64,000 nt of DNA from Rotaria sordida. Lineage: Eukaryota > Rotifera > Eurotatoria > Philodinida > Philodinidae. Position numbers and translations under genes: made by a program. Shown piece by piece: positions 43,663 through 55,613 of this stretch. Numbering within the stretch: position 1 is the first letter of the stretch; each line of letters opens with the position of its first letter. The notes beneath the pieces were generated by a model. It was not told the DNA's origin and did no database searches. It saw only the letters and a list, made by a program, of their open reading frames with translations. The DNA is taken from NCBI GenBank assembly GCA_905250125.1, contig CAJNOL010000184.1, positions 124,001-188,000 of the forward strand, in the 5' to 3' direction.

Positions 43663-45041
43663 TTATACGAAGAAAGAGAAAACTTTTTCTTCGATTTCTT
43701 TTAATTGAACAAGAATATAATTGAATATCAATTCCCTTGGTCCATTTTTTTTTGGTTTTTTAATAGAAATAAAATAAGTTGAAAAAACACAAAAAAAAAC
43801 CAAAACCGAATAAACCAAATTTATAAATAACAAATATCACATTACAAAAAAAAATGAATAAGAGCTATGTTTATATATAAGATGATGAAAAAAATGTTTA
43901 ACGACAGCTTATTTTTGAGGTTTCTTTCTTTAATATTAAGCACCTAGCTCGAATTCAAATTGTGATTTTAATAACTCATCGAGGCTTCTTTTTTACCAAG
44001 ATTTCTAAAAATCCGGATACGGTAGTTCTCAGAATCCAGAAGACTATTTTTTAATAACGTCATTTTAAAGAGCACAAAATTCTGAACAAAACAATGGGTT
44101 GCCGCTTTTTCTACAATCTTCCTTTAAAAAGTTAAAAGTATCACAAAAAACGAAATTTATCACAAAGCTTATTAGTGCAGCCCCACTGAGGCTAAAATGT
44201 AGAACTCAGAAATTTTTTCAATTTTTTGTTTGTCTTATTGCTATTCGCTCGTTATTTTTCTGTTTTGTATTCCTTTTCTAACCATTGATTTAACTGAAAA
44301 ATAAGCCTATTGTACAATATATCTACAGTAGGTCTCAATTCACTATCTTAATAAGTTCACAAATACTGATATTGATTTTTTTCTAGAGTTATAATTTGAT
44401 CACTTCGCACTTTTTATGTTAATCATATGACAATTGTGACAAATCAATACATTGCTACCCATCATCCTTGACATCTTAAATATAAATTTTTATTTGCGAA
44501 AAAAAATTCTTTCGAGGAAGATTTCTAGAACAGGGTAAGTTTTGTCGTTAATGTCGTTTCTCTTCGCTAAGGAACTCTGTATAAATAGTCTGACGCCTGT
44601 TATACTCGTTGGCTAAGATCTGTAACTGAGAGGGAAAGTCGAAAAACTACGACTTCTTACTATTTTCTTCGAACATATATGTAAATTCCATGAAATCGAC
44701 TAAAAAACAGCTTTTTTTCGGTTTTTGTGATGCTTTTAACTTTTTCAAGGAAAGCTGTAGAAAATGCGACGATTTCTCATTTTATTTAGAATTTTGTGCT
44801 CTTTAGAATGCCATTGTTAAAAAATAATCTTCAGGGATCTGAAAACTACAGTGTCTGATTTTTTCAAAAAGCCTTGTCATGTTATTTTATCTATGAAATC
44901 TTAGTAAAAGAAAACTCCATTGGCTATTAAAATCATTAACTGAATTAAAGTTAGTGCTAAAACATAGAAAAAAAAAAAAAAAAAAGGTATGTTGTTGTTA
45001 AAATTGTTTTATTTTTTGGCAATATCTTATGTATATATTTA
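43663..45041. other. Convergent intergenic region with a foldback element
   Basis: This lies between the stop codons of the acidic repeat protein (+) and COG1 (-). Most of it is the inverted-repeat element listed separately. No coding gene is recognised. Confidence 0.5.
43980..44885. mobile_element. Second foldback element with arms of about 180 bp
   Basis: The left arm (about 43980-44165) contains CATTTTAAAGAGCACAAAATTCTGAA and then TTAAAAGTATCACAAAAA. The right arm (about 44700-44885), read on the minus strand, contains GGCATTCTAAAGAGCACAAA and TTAAAAGCATCACAAAAAC in the same order, at similar spacing. The outer ends both show AGGCTT and a GTAGTT.TCAGA.CC block. The spacer of about 530 bp has no recognised gene. 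The sequence differs from the element at 16.6 kb, but the architecture is the same. Confidence 0.7.
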
Positions 45042-48000
45042 TTATTTGACCATATTTTGGAACCATTTTGAATAATAAGTTGCAACTTCAGCAACATTTG
45101 TTGTTAATGGACGAAATGATGCTAAACTAGAATCATTTTCTATATTATTATTATGTTCTTGTTCATGAATTATATTTGATTTAAGAATATTTCCTTTTGA
45201 TGGTTTTATTTGACCAGATGATGTTGAAGAAAGATTAGTTGCTATTGGAAGTAATGAAAAACGTTGTGTACATGAAGAAAGTGAAAGAATATTATTTGCA
45301 TCTTGACTATTCATTGTAAGTGGTTTTGATGGTATAAGACGATCATTTGTTATTAAATGTCCAAATAAAAGCTAAAAAGAAAAATATTATTGAAAGAATT
45401 CGAAATCATTTTTATTGATATTTTTTCTTACTGAAGAACGAGGAACTATTTTTTGTAGATGACTTTGCATATATGGTGAAAGAACATTTAAATCAAATGG
45501 ATCAATATCATTTTCAATATTTTCAATTAATTTAAAAAAACGTTCATTTAAATCTTTTGTATTCTATACAAAACAAAACAAAAAAAGGAACGATCAATTT
45601 TTATAGAAAATTTTAATTCTTTTTCTTTTTTAAGATTAACATACTGTACTATTATCTTTACGTTCAAGTAACATATGAACAAATCGAAGATCATATACTA
45701 TTTGAATAAGTCGTGTTTGTATACGTTTTTTATTTATACATTTTTGTCCTTCGGTTAACCACCATGATTCATAAACATTTAAAAATGTTTGTAATATACG
45801 ATAAGCCATTTCACTTGATAATTCTCTTTAAATAAAATAAAACATTTTTAAAAAATAAATAAAAATTTGATATTACTTATCAAGGCCATGTGCTAATGCT
45901 TGATTAATTTCTTGACAAGAATAAAATAAAAGTTCTTCAATAAATGGTGTACAATACATAGGAACACGTATAACACTTTTATATGTTTTATCAATATCAA
46001 GACTTTCTTCAATTTCAATTTCATCCCAAATCTAAAGAATAAAAAGAAAACAAAAGAATCGAAAACAAAATAAATTAAAAAAATTACAAGTGTAGGTATA
46101 TCATCAAGAAATGTTAATAATTTATTTCGTAGAAGCATATCAATATTAGCACATATATGTATAATCCATTGTCTAAGAAAATATAGAATAATATTAGAAT
46201 GTATAAATAAATATTTCTTACTTAAATAAATCAATATGTGTTGTCATAAACATATCACGAGTTTTTAACCATGAAGTTTTTTCTGTCTAAAATTAAACAT
46301 AGAGTTTATTCTTATAAAATATAAATCAGAATTCCGTGTAGAATAACACAGTTTAATTCCATGGGATACAAATATTTTGAAAAATAACTTTTGTCTAACT
46401 CATGAATATATCAATAAATTGTACTTATTTAAAATGTGTTTGATAAAAGTTAAATTCTATGGGATGAGATGCAAAATTTTTCAAAAATTATCTCATCTCA
46501 TGCGGAATAGGAAATTTTTGAGATTTATCTCATCCCGTAAAACGATTTTTTTTTTCGTTCTATCTCATTCCATACGAAGTTCTAGTACAAACTATTTTTC
46601 ATAATATATTTTATTTCAATATTTTATTATCTGAGAATATTCAAAAGATAATCAAATGAAAATTATATATGACTAACTTTGTCCAATGTTCGTTTTGATT
46701 GAGAAGTTCCTCGAACTTTTCTAAAATGAAATTTATTATAAATACAAAAAAAAATATGAATATATATTCTATCATTACCGATCATGTACAGGACTAGTAC
46801 CAGTATCCGTAACATTTGTAACAAGTTCAAGTGAATTTTTAAGATTCTTACAAACAATTGGTATTGCTCGTACACATGAACCAAGCCAGACCAAACTAAA
46901 ATCCCCCCCCCCCGAAAAAAAAAATATTTCTTTCTTTTCTCAATAAAATAAAATTCAAACCTAGCTAAAGTTTGTTCTTCGTTGCCAATTTTTTCATTAT
47001 CATTTGCTATTTGTCGTAGATGTGCAAGTAATCTAAATAGGTTATCAATTTCAAAATATCTTTTCGAAAAAAATGTATATTTTACGTTGTACAAAATTGT
47101 ATAACACATTCTTCAAGATGTTCTTCAACAAAACCACTATCAGAATAAATCAAAGAATTTGTATTATTAGTATTTGTTATTGATACAATTGTATCAGATA
47201 AAGATGATATTGAAGTAACATCAGCTATAGAAAATTCATTAACATCATCAAGAATTTGTCGTAATTCATCATCTAATTCTCGACATAAACTAAATAATTA
47301 AAATTATTATGATCAGTATATAAAAAAAATAAATAAACAAAAATAATATTACTTTTGAACATCCATTGAAATTGCAACAGTTTTTAATGAAAATTTTGCA
47401 TCACCAACAGGTATTCGATGATTTGATGGTGTCCAAACATAATCACTTGGAATATTATTATCTATATCACTCCATATATAATTTAGTACATTAAATTCCA
47501 ATGATGATCTAGATAAAATTAATTTAATACAAATTTAACAAAAACTAATTTACTTATGTCATTAGATTTAGTATTTTGATAAAGAAAAAGCTTATCAGAG
47601 AAACTTACATGTATTCTTTAGCCTCATTATATGAATACAAAAGATGTACAATATAAAGTTTCTAACACACTATAGTTAACAGTTCAAAGCAAGGTGTCGG
47701 AATTTTCTAGAATAATGTAAGTCGTGTTTTTATTGCTCTTCAACATCTTTTCTATTGCTAAGGAACTATAGGAAAGAAGTCTTAGCACAGCTCTCCATTT
47801 TCTAAGGCTCAAAATAGAGAAGATGATAGCCGGAAAACTTTGACTTAAAGCTTACACTGATTATTTTTCTTCGAAAAGAAAAATATATATGAGTTTCACA
47901 ATAAATGAATATTTACTTGTCATTCTTATTTGTCGAATTTTGAAATGCTTTAAGACATTGTTCAATTTTTTGTATTACTGTTTGATTAAATTGATTAAAA

Positions 48001-50780
48001 CGAACATGAAGTACTTGCTAGAAAAAAAAAATTATTATTATTATTATTATCATTTCTTCTTACTTTAGCACGTGTACGTAATTCAATTTTAATTAAATCA
48101 TCCCATAATCGAATGTCTTTATTATTTCCATTTAATAGACGATTACAAACAGTTGACCATTGTTCCATACGTTCCTAAAGAAAAAAGGATAAGTTTTGGT
48201 AATAGGAAATTAGGTCGATTTCTTGAAAAGTCAGAATTTTGGCCCGATCCAAAATTCCTCTCATAAAAAGCCTTATTGCTATGAATACTTGGCACATTCC
48301 ATAATGCTTATCGCTATGGATTTTCATTAAAACATAGTACCCAGCAGGATAACATTGTGCTTAGAATTCGCATGTAACAAAAAGATCAAAAAATTAGCAA
48401 CAGATACGAAGAAATATTAATTAGCTAAAAGTGAATCAGAGATGTAGTATTTGATAGTCCTTTTGAGCATTCCACCACTTTTTTCAGTTGACACAAGTAA
48501 TAATTATTTCAAAAGACTATACTATTTCTAATAGGATTAAAGTTTCATGTAAATCGATTTCCTTTTGCAATGAAAGATTATACCTCAGTCATTAATGATA
48601 CAAGACTTGATTTAAGATGAAGTAATGGTTTGAGTGATGTGATATGATTTAGTAATTCACTCAAACCAGATTTAACAACTTGTAATGCTCTAGAAAAAAT
48701 AACAGTAAATTTGAAAATATTCAATTCAATTCTTTTGTTTTTATTTGTTTCGTACGTTTGTAACCATTTTTCGACAGCGTTTTGAACAAGTTGTTGTTGT
48801 CGAGATTCATATTCAATAAGATCTATAGGTTCACAATCTAAAAATAATTTTTAAATACAATAGAAAAATATGAAAAGAAAAAAGAAATTACTTTTAAAAA
48901 ATATTTCTCGAATATTTAATAAATGTTGTTGTCCATATGATAATATATTATTAATCTTTGAATTATTATTATCATCATTTGATGTATTATAAAATGTTGA
49001 AATAAATTTTTTTAATTGATCATATTTATCTAGAAGAAAAAATGAAATATATATTTTTTTCTTCGAAGAAATTCTTTCATACCAATATTTTTATCATTTT
49101 TACTGAAGAGCATATCCAATTCAAAAATTGTATTGATGAAGAGAACAAGTAATTGTCGAACTGTATTTTTCGAACTTTGTTCTAAAAATAAAAATGAGGA
49201 AAAAAAGTTGATACTATTTTCAAGACATATGGACGTTACGCAGAATTAAAACACGTATATTTCGAGATAGACAACTTTTACAGAGCTAACTTTTATATAT
49301 TACATGTATGTTAAGTTACTCTAGATAGCATGAAAAAATCAACGCTAGAAATCTTCGTTTAGAAGAATTATCATTAAAAAAACTAACATTAAATAGGACA
49401 TCGACTTTCACTTAATACATTTTAGTTTTAAAACTCTGAATTTGAACAGCATTTTTCAAAACGAAATAAGACAACTCCTACGGTTGCAACATTTTTTCAA
49501 AAAAAGAATTGATTTATTTTTCGTTAGCAACATGACAGAATACGAAAAAAAAATATTCTAATAATCGGATGAGACGTTCAAAACTAATTTTAAACAGTAC
49601 AACAAATCATTGCTTAGAATCTCGAGATGATGGTAAAAAAACTAAAATAAAGTATATCCTGTTTCTCATGAAATAGCTCATATCTGACAATTAAAAACTT
49701 ACTAAGATCAGCATTTTGATATGATTCTTTAATAATATCCTAAAAAAGTCAAATAGAGAAACTCAAGATATATTTATATTAATACGATGTAAATAAACAA
49801 ACCAATTTCGCAGTTAGAAATTCATTTAATACTTGTTCAACTGATTTATTACCAAATGTAATAAGAGTCGATAGTGCATTGGCAAGAATCTAAATGATTT
49901 ATAAAGAGAAAATTATATATACAAAAATTCTAAATCAAAATCGATAATAAAAAGAAATTTCAAAATTCATTGTTTTGTAGATTATTAGATAATATATTAT
50001 AATAAAACTATTTACTTGAACATTCGTATCAATACTCTTTAAATATAACCGACATTTATCTAAAATTGTTGCTTTCATATGTCGAGTTTGATGCCATAAT
50101 CTAGTAGCAGCTACAATAGCTTTTTGTGAATCATTATCAAATTGTTCATCAGTTGTACTCGATGATAAACTACTAGCCATATGTTGAGCTAATAGATATT
50201 GTCTAAAATTTAATTAATTAATTAATTATTTATTTATTTTTGAAATGATAAAAAAAAGAAAATTACCGAGCTGCTGCTGCAAAATTATTTTCTTCTAAAA
50301 ACATCCAACAACGTCGACGTGTTTCTGTTAAAATTCTTATTGAAATTACAAGTGTTAATTTCGATAACTGTTTATCTGATATTGTATTTGATGATATTGA
50401 TTGTGTTAATAATGTATGATCAATTTTACTACATTTATCATTGAGTAAATGTACAAATTGTTCGACCTTGAAATATTTATCAATCGAATAATTAATGAAT
50501 TCAAATTATTAAAATTAACATACGCCTTTAGCACATGTTTTCATTTCAAAAATTGCATCAGCTGCTTCAATTAAGTCACGATATCGTTCTCTAATTTAAA
50601 TAAAATTTTAAAAATAAATAAATATATATATTCAATAACATCGTACCCAACCATTGATCGTAATTCTTCTTTTTTTCTTTCCATATCTACTTTAATTTTT
50701 TCTTCAATATCACGTATTTCATTTATGGTATATTTTATAAATATTGAATCAATATCGAGCTTTTCAATTTCCATATTCAT
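45042..50780 (-). CDS. COG1: Conserved oligomeric Golgi complex subunit 1
   Basis: About 23 minus-strand exons follow vertebrate COG1 from end to end. The N-terminus (50780-50647) has EEKIKVDMERKKEELRSMVG, continued in the next exon by ERYRDLIEAADAIFEMKTCA, the most conserved stretch of the family. Later landmarks are EKWLQT, IPSDYVWTPSNHR, AISMDVQNLCRELDDELRQILDD, a segment ending PFDLNVLSP, LLFGHL, and NNILSLSSCTQRFSLLPIATN. It stops at 45044-45042. COG1 belongs to lobe A of the COG tether, which returns Golgi glycosylation enzymes by intra-Golgi retrograde traffic. Early exons: 50780-50647, 50590-50524, 50466-50267, 50202-50016, 49889-49803, 49739-49703, 49181-49083. One junction (48893/48837) is one base out of phase by my count. 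Several introns exceed 400 bp. Confidence 0.88.
46903..46913. repeat. C11 homopolymer in a COG1 intron
   Basis: Eleven consecutive C on the plus strand, followed by an A run. It lies directly upstream (minus strand) of a COG1 splice acceptor and replaces the usual pyrimidine tract with G. Such runs are prone to sequencing error. Confidence 0.85.
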
Positions 50781-51239
50781 TTTCTTAATTTAATAGATTA
50801 ACCACAAAATCAATGATGAAAAAAAAAATTGAATATGTAGCTCGACTCAGAGACGACGACGACGACGACAAACTCAGCAAAATGTAATTATTGATAAATG
50901 AAATATCCAATAGAAAGCTATTCGAGAGACGTCACTAGAGATTGAGGTGAACAGTATTTTTTTTGGTTACACTCACAATTCACATGATCATAATTGGTAT
51001 TGTCAATCATGAAGACTCTATTGTTTATATTCGTATGATCTGTTACCTAGCGATTTGTGTTCTCTACTTGACGAACAGATTGAAGATAAAATTGCGAAAT
51101 GTTTCATTCGATGAAGAACAAATTGAACCATGTTTCTCGATAACTTATAGACAAAATCAAAAATCCATAACCTGAATTTGTTATTCCCTCGACTGAAGGG
51201 AGGGTGATACGGAAAAAACCTAAAAGCGTTTGTGGCGGA
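50781..51239. other. COG1 upstream region
   Basis: It contains an imperfect CGA triplet run (GACGACGACGACGACGAC, about 50852-50870) and presumably the COG1 promoter. A short ORF at 50963-51175 has no recognised domain. Confidence 0.4.
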
Positions 51240-51660
51240 CTTTGTGCCAGGTCAAAAAAACATCAGAAATGAAGTTTATTTAGGTGTATTTTCTAAAGTT
51301 TCACCAAAGATTTTTGAGCTGGGGAAATCCGAATTCCAGGTCAGATTTTCTATCCGACCTTCCCGTTGGCTGGGAAGCCGACCAATCAGAAATCAGCTTT
51401 TATATTTTAAGTCTTTTGGACCTTTTGATGAAACTTTACTATAGGTTATCGAGGGCCAGAAATTCGAGTGTGAAGTCAGATTTTATACCAGGCCTTCCCA
51501 TTGGTCTGGAAACCGACAAATCAGAAATGAGCTTTTCTATTTTAAGGCTTTTGTAACTTTTGATGAAACTTTACTGTAGGTTATCGAGGATCAGGATTCC
51601 GAATCTGATGTTGGATTTTACATTCGGTCTTCCCATTGGCTAGAAAGCTGAACAATCATT
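51240..51660 (+). repeat. Tandem repeat with a unit of about 135 bp
   Basis: About three diverged copies. The motif AGATTTT/GGATTTT recurs at 51343, 51479 and 51613 (spacing 136 and 134 bp). Each is followed by a CTTCCC.TTGG.TGG/AGAAA block, then AATCAGAAAT.AGCTTTT, TTTTGATGAAACTTTACT and AGGTTATCGAGG in the first copies. An earlier partial copy begins near 51240. ORFs across it change frame between units, so it is probably non-coding. Confidence 0.8.
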
Positions 51661-53312
51661 CAGTGTCTCGAAAGCCCTTGATTATGGGGTGTAAGACTTA
51701 CGGAATCTTAAAAATTTATTATTTTTTTTCGATTTTTTTTTGGTGCCTTTTTTCACATGTTCATGAATATCTTGCATGAAAAGTGCACGCGAACAAAAAA
51801 CAAATTATGAATTTGGATAGAGCAAAGCAAGGGCTATACAACGAGCATAAAATATTTGAAATTCGAGCACTAACAGGTACTGTTTTTGAAGTCACAAGGT
51901 TTAAAAAAAACATTCAAATGCCATTTTTCAAGTATTTCCTATTTTCCCTCTAACCAATTTCTTGTCTGATGTTTTTCAAACATTAAATCTGATATCATAT
52001 TCGTGATTAGTATCGTAAACTACATCGGGTGAAATAATTAAAATTTGTTTCACAAATCTTTATAGTCGTTGATAAGTGATGCTATTGGTGATGCCTCGTT
52101 GTTTTGAATATAAAGACCACATGCCTTATAAAGATGTGATTTTTTTCCAGTTCCATACACAGGTTTATAGACATCTTCAAGGACTATAAGATGTGCTAAC
52201 TTGCTAGTCATTTTGACCGATTTCAGACATCAAAAGTGGTTGTTTTCCCACGAGGTGGTACTGGTACAAGGTGGCACACAGCATTTTCACAACTCGGATG
52301 ACAACGTTTGGCTTACAAGGACTCCGCCTCTGCTTGTGTAACACTCAGTCGCTCTTCTAGTGGTTTAAAACTGATAACCAATAAATTTATCAGGGCTCAA
52401 CTTCTCTACGATGTGGAGGAGTCAGCTCAGCCTCGGTTGCTTATCCCTGCTTACGTCACTAATCTGTGTGCATAATATAATCATTCACTACTTCTGAGTG
52501 GAATACACAATATCGTGATTGTAGACAAAGTGTGAGATGAGCAAGTAATAACTAGTGTTAGAGAGTATATGAACAACGGACGCATATTAGATTTTGCCGT
52601 GTATCTGGTTTCGATAGAAGCCACATGGTTGCGATTAAAACAAGACATGATGATTAATTTGGGATTAGGCTTTTATCGTTTCCAGAACTTCTTCTCTTTA
52701 CAAATAGATAATTTCAGCTTCCGTTGGATGAAACGATACGTAAAGATTTTCATCCCACTTTTGCAAGATATAAAGCTCAGGGCAATCTAATTCATTCGTG
52801 ACTAGAGGATAGGGAGATGTAGTGCAAGGGTGTGGGTGTGGGTGTAGCTAGAAAATAGAATACCCATACCCACACCCTTGATACAAGATTTCATTTCAAT
52901 ATCATTAGAAGAACAAGATCTATAGATGTTAATATAATTTCAATAATATTGCTTGATCTTGTCAAAACATTTTTTTTTTATTGTTTACAAACTAAAGTAT
53001 GGCATTTTATATGTTTCGGATGGATAAAGTGATTAAACTGGATTTTTCTAGACAGAAAACGTGTGCAGGAAGGTTATCATATATTATAAACTCTTGCATT
53101 ATAGATTTCATATTATTATTATTTACCGAACCAAAAGAGAACATGTGTGTTTCACCCTTTTTTTTGTCCTACCGCGAACTACGCTGATCAAATTTGTCTT
53201 TTCTGACCAAACACATTTCTGTTCTTTTTTATGGATTCGGTCACATTATTTGTGACAGCGAAAAACTCTTTCTAATTGTCCTTTTACTATGTACTGAATT
53301 TCTGCTAGTGAA
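51661..53312. other. Gene-poor region
   Basis: No coding exon was recognised. The part at about 52200-52480 is noticeably richer in G+C than its surroundings and may be an old insertion. A telomere-like hairpin lies at 52825-52880. Confidence 0.4.
52825..52880. repeat. Inverted telomere-like repeats
   Basis: The left arm is CAAGGGTGTGGGTGTGGGTG (G-rich, two to three TGTGGG units). After a spacer of about 14 bp the right arm TACCCATACCCACACCCTTG is its imperfect complement. Arms are about 20 bp. Confidence 0.8.
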
Positions 53313-54251
53313 ATGCGTGAAATTGTTAACATTCAACTTAGTCAATGTGATAATCAAATTAACAGTAAAGTACTGTTAAAAAAAATAAAAATCTCTTTTG
53401 ATATCAATTTCTTTGATTTAATCAGTTCTGGGAAGTTATTTCATATGAACACGGAGTTAATCCAACAGGAAAATTTCATGGTGATTCAGATCTTCAACTT
53501 GAACGAATCAATGTTCATTACAATGGAACATATGGTTAATAAATTCAATTAAATTAATAAATATAATTCTAATAGTGTTTCATTTTCCAGATGGAAAATA
53601 TGTTCCTCGTGCTGTTCTTGTCGATCTTGAGCCAGGCACATTGGATTCAATACGAAATTCTTCATATGGTCAACTTTTTCGATCAGATAATTTCGTTTTC
53701 GGGTAAGAAATAATATGATTATAAAATAACTATTTTCATTTGTTTAGGTCAATCGAGTGCTTCTAATAACGTTGCCAAAGGCTTCTATATCGATAGTGTT
53801 GAATTAATCGAACCAGTTATGGATATTTTAAGGAAAGAAGTTGAATCCTATGATTGTCTTCAAAGTTTTCAGTTAAGTCATGCAGTTAGTGATGGTACTG
53901 GTTTAGAATTCGGTTCATTGATCATTTACAAGCTTCAAGAAGAATATAAGGCTCGTATGTTTCCATCGATGAATATAAATGCTAAAATTTTTCTTTGTGT
54001 TTTTTTTCTTTTGAGGTATTAAGATGGTATTCACTGTTCTTCCATCATCTAAAATATCAAAAACAGTTGTTGAACCATACAATACAGTATAAGCTTCTTT
54101 AGATATTATTAATTATGCAGATGCTGTGTATTGCATTGACAATGAAGCTTTGTATAGTATTTGCACTCGTACATTTAAACTGAGCAAACCATCTTATGGC
54201 GATCTAAATCATTTAGTTTCGACTACTATGTCTGGTGGAGACCGGAACTAA
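53313..54251 (+). pseudogene. Decayed beta-tubulin gene, intron-containing
   Basis: Five exon-like pieces follow beta-tubulin from its N-terminus to about residue 235. They are MREIVNIQLSQCDNQINSK (53313-53369), [20 protein letters not shown] onward (53426-53534), [19 protein letters not shown] (53591-53702), DILRKEVESYDCLQSFQLSH (53748-about 53953) and TVVEPYNTV to [13 protein letters not shown] (about 54016-54251). Damage: a TAA after PYNTV, a TAA after the SGGDRN end, the exon 3/4 junction one base out of phase, and loss of the second half of the protein. The tubulin signature GGGTGSG reads SDGTGLE, which would abolish normal GTP binding. It keeps introns, so it is a decayed duplicate rather than a processed copy. 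Confidence 0.85.
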
Positions 54252-55085
54252 ACAGCATATTCCTGCTTCAACATTCCGATTATTTTCTGAGTTTTCAGGC
54301 CAGAATCTCCACGGTAAGCTCTGAGCCAAGATAATCTTTGTGTATATATAAGTAAATATAAAACATTTAGACTTAATCCGATAAAAAAAAATCTATTCAG
54401 AACTAGCACAGAGAATAGCAGTCTTAGTCTTTTAGACACCGAATTTTGATACAGTCTGGCCAAACGCGTACGATTTGAACCAACTAGAATGCATAAAAAT
54501 AGCAAGGACTTGGAAAGAGGATTCCAATGACCGGATTATCTCGATTCTTATGGAAATTATCTACAACATGATAATGGCAGTCACTAGATACAATCATCGT
54601 ATTTCTGCATCCAAGTTCGTACCATCTTTCGGAGCTTATCGTTGTCGATCGATGCCTTTTTCGGCTGGTTCTGATAGGAATTTCTAAGCTGTTTGATCGG
54701 AATCATGAGAAAAGTTGTTGATTGAGATTGAGACGACTGTTTTCGTATATCTTTAGGTTTGACACATGCATAAAATTGGCATACGCATCTGTTAGCTCGC
54801 TTCGACGAGCTTAACTTTATTTTATTTATTTCATATGTTAAATCTCTTCAAAAATGTCCTTAAATCACTAGGTATATATATATCCATAGAGAGGAGAAGA
54901 AGAACAAGAGAGAAAGAAGGAGAAACAACAATAACAATAACAATATAGTAGAAAGAAGAAGCGAGAGAGAAAGAGAAAGAGAATCGAGGGCAGGCGAAGT
55001 ATGAATCACCGTTAACAGCATCTTAATAAATCACACGAGCGCAATATTTATCATATTATTGAACAAGGAAATTTTTCTATTTAGG
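54252..55085. other. Gene-poor region with a polypurine tract
   Basis: No exon was recognised. A strongly purine-rich block (AG/AAG repeats) runs about 54890-54990. Confidence 0.5.
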
Positions 55086-55613
55086 TTTAGGAACAGTTAT
55101 TGATGAATATGCCTTAAAACCATCATCATGTAAACTAGTTAATCGTTGGACATCACCAAAAACATGTGAAAATGATGATGGTATTTGGTCTATTCGTTAT
55201 AATCGAGAAATCGATCACATAGGTATGACCATAATGAACGTACAAACTAATCAATAGCATTTTGAACTTCGTAATCAAAAAGATTTTTCTACAGTATGGC
55301 AAATGGTCTTACCTTTATCACATGATGATTGTGAAATATCACTATTAGCAAATTGAGAATGGCTTGCTGTTAATTTGATGTGGAATACGTTTACTTCAAC
55401 TAGCTAATCAAAAATTAAAAGCAGCTGTTGAATATGAACGTGAATTAAAATATGTTCTTACTATTGGAAATGATTATTTTGCTGTTGAAACAAAAAATAC
55501 TCTTGAAGTTCATTCAATCAAGAGAACAGATCATTAGCTGCAACTCAATCAAATATTCGAGCAATTCTAATGTATTATACTGTCGAAATGCTCAAATAGA
55601 GGATGAAAGTTAA
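55086..55613 (+). pseudogene. Unrecognised broken coding sequence
   Basis: Two stretches look like decayed exons. The first begins after a TTTAG acceptor and reads GLGTVIDEYALKPSSCKLVN, then RWTSPKTCENDDGIWSIRYN, ending at a GTATGA donor-like site near 55223. The second (about 55260-55545) reads FELRNQKDFSTVWQMVLPLS, then has a TGA after SLLAN and a frame change into LLQLANQKLKAAVEYERELK and YVLTIGNDYFAVETKNTLEV. I do not recognise the family. Codon use resembles neighbouring genes, so a former rotifer gene is likely. Confidence 0.5.

Noticed and set aside
46663-47109. A 148-codon ORF on the minus strand
   Set aside because: It crosses three COG1 exons and their introns; the conserved parts are COG1 in phase with splicing, and the rest is intron read-through.
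51232-51556. Overlapping ORFs in the tandem repeat that could be a repeat protein
   Set aside because: Unit lengths (136 and 134) break the frame between copies.
53000-53380. Several short plus-strand ORFs before the tubulin relic
   Set aside because: They lie in different frames, carry no domain, and the one starting at 53313 is explained by tubulin exon 1.
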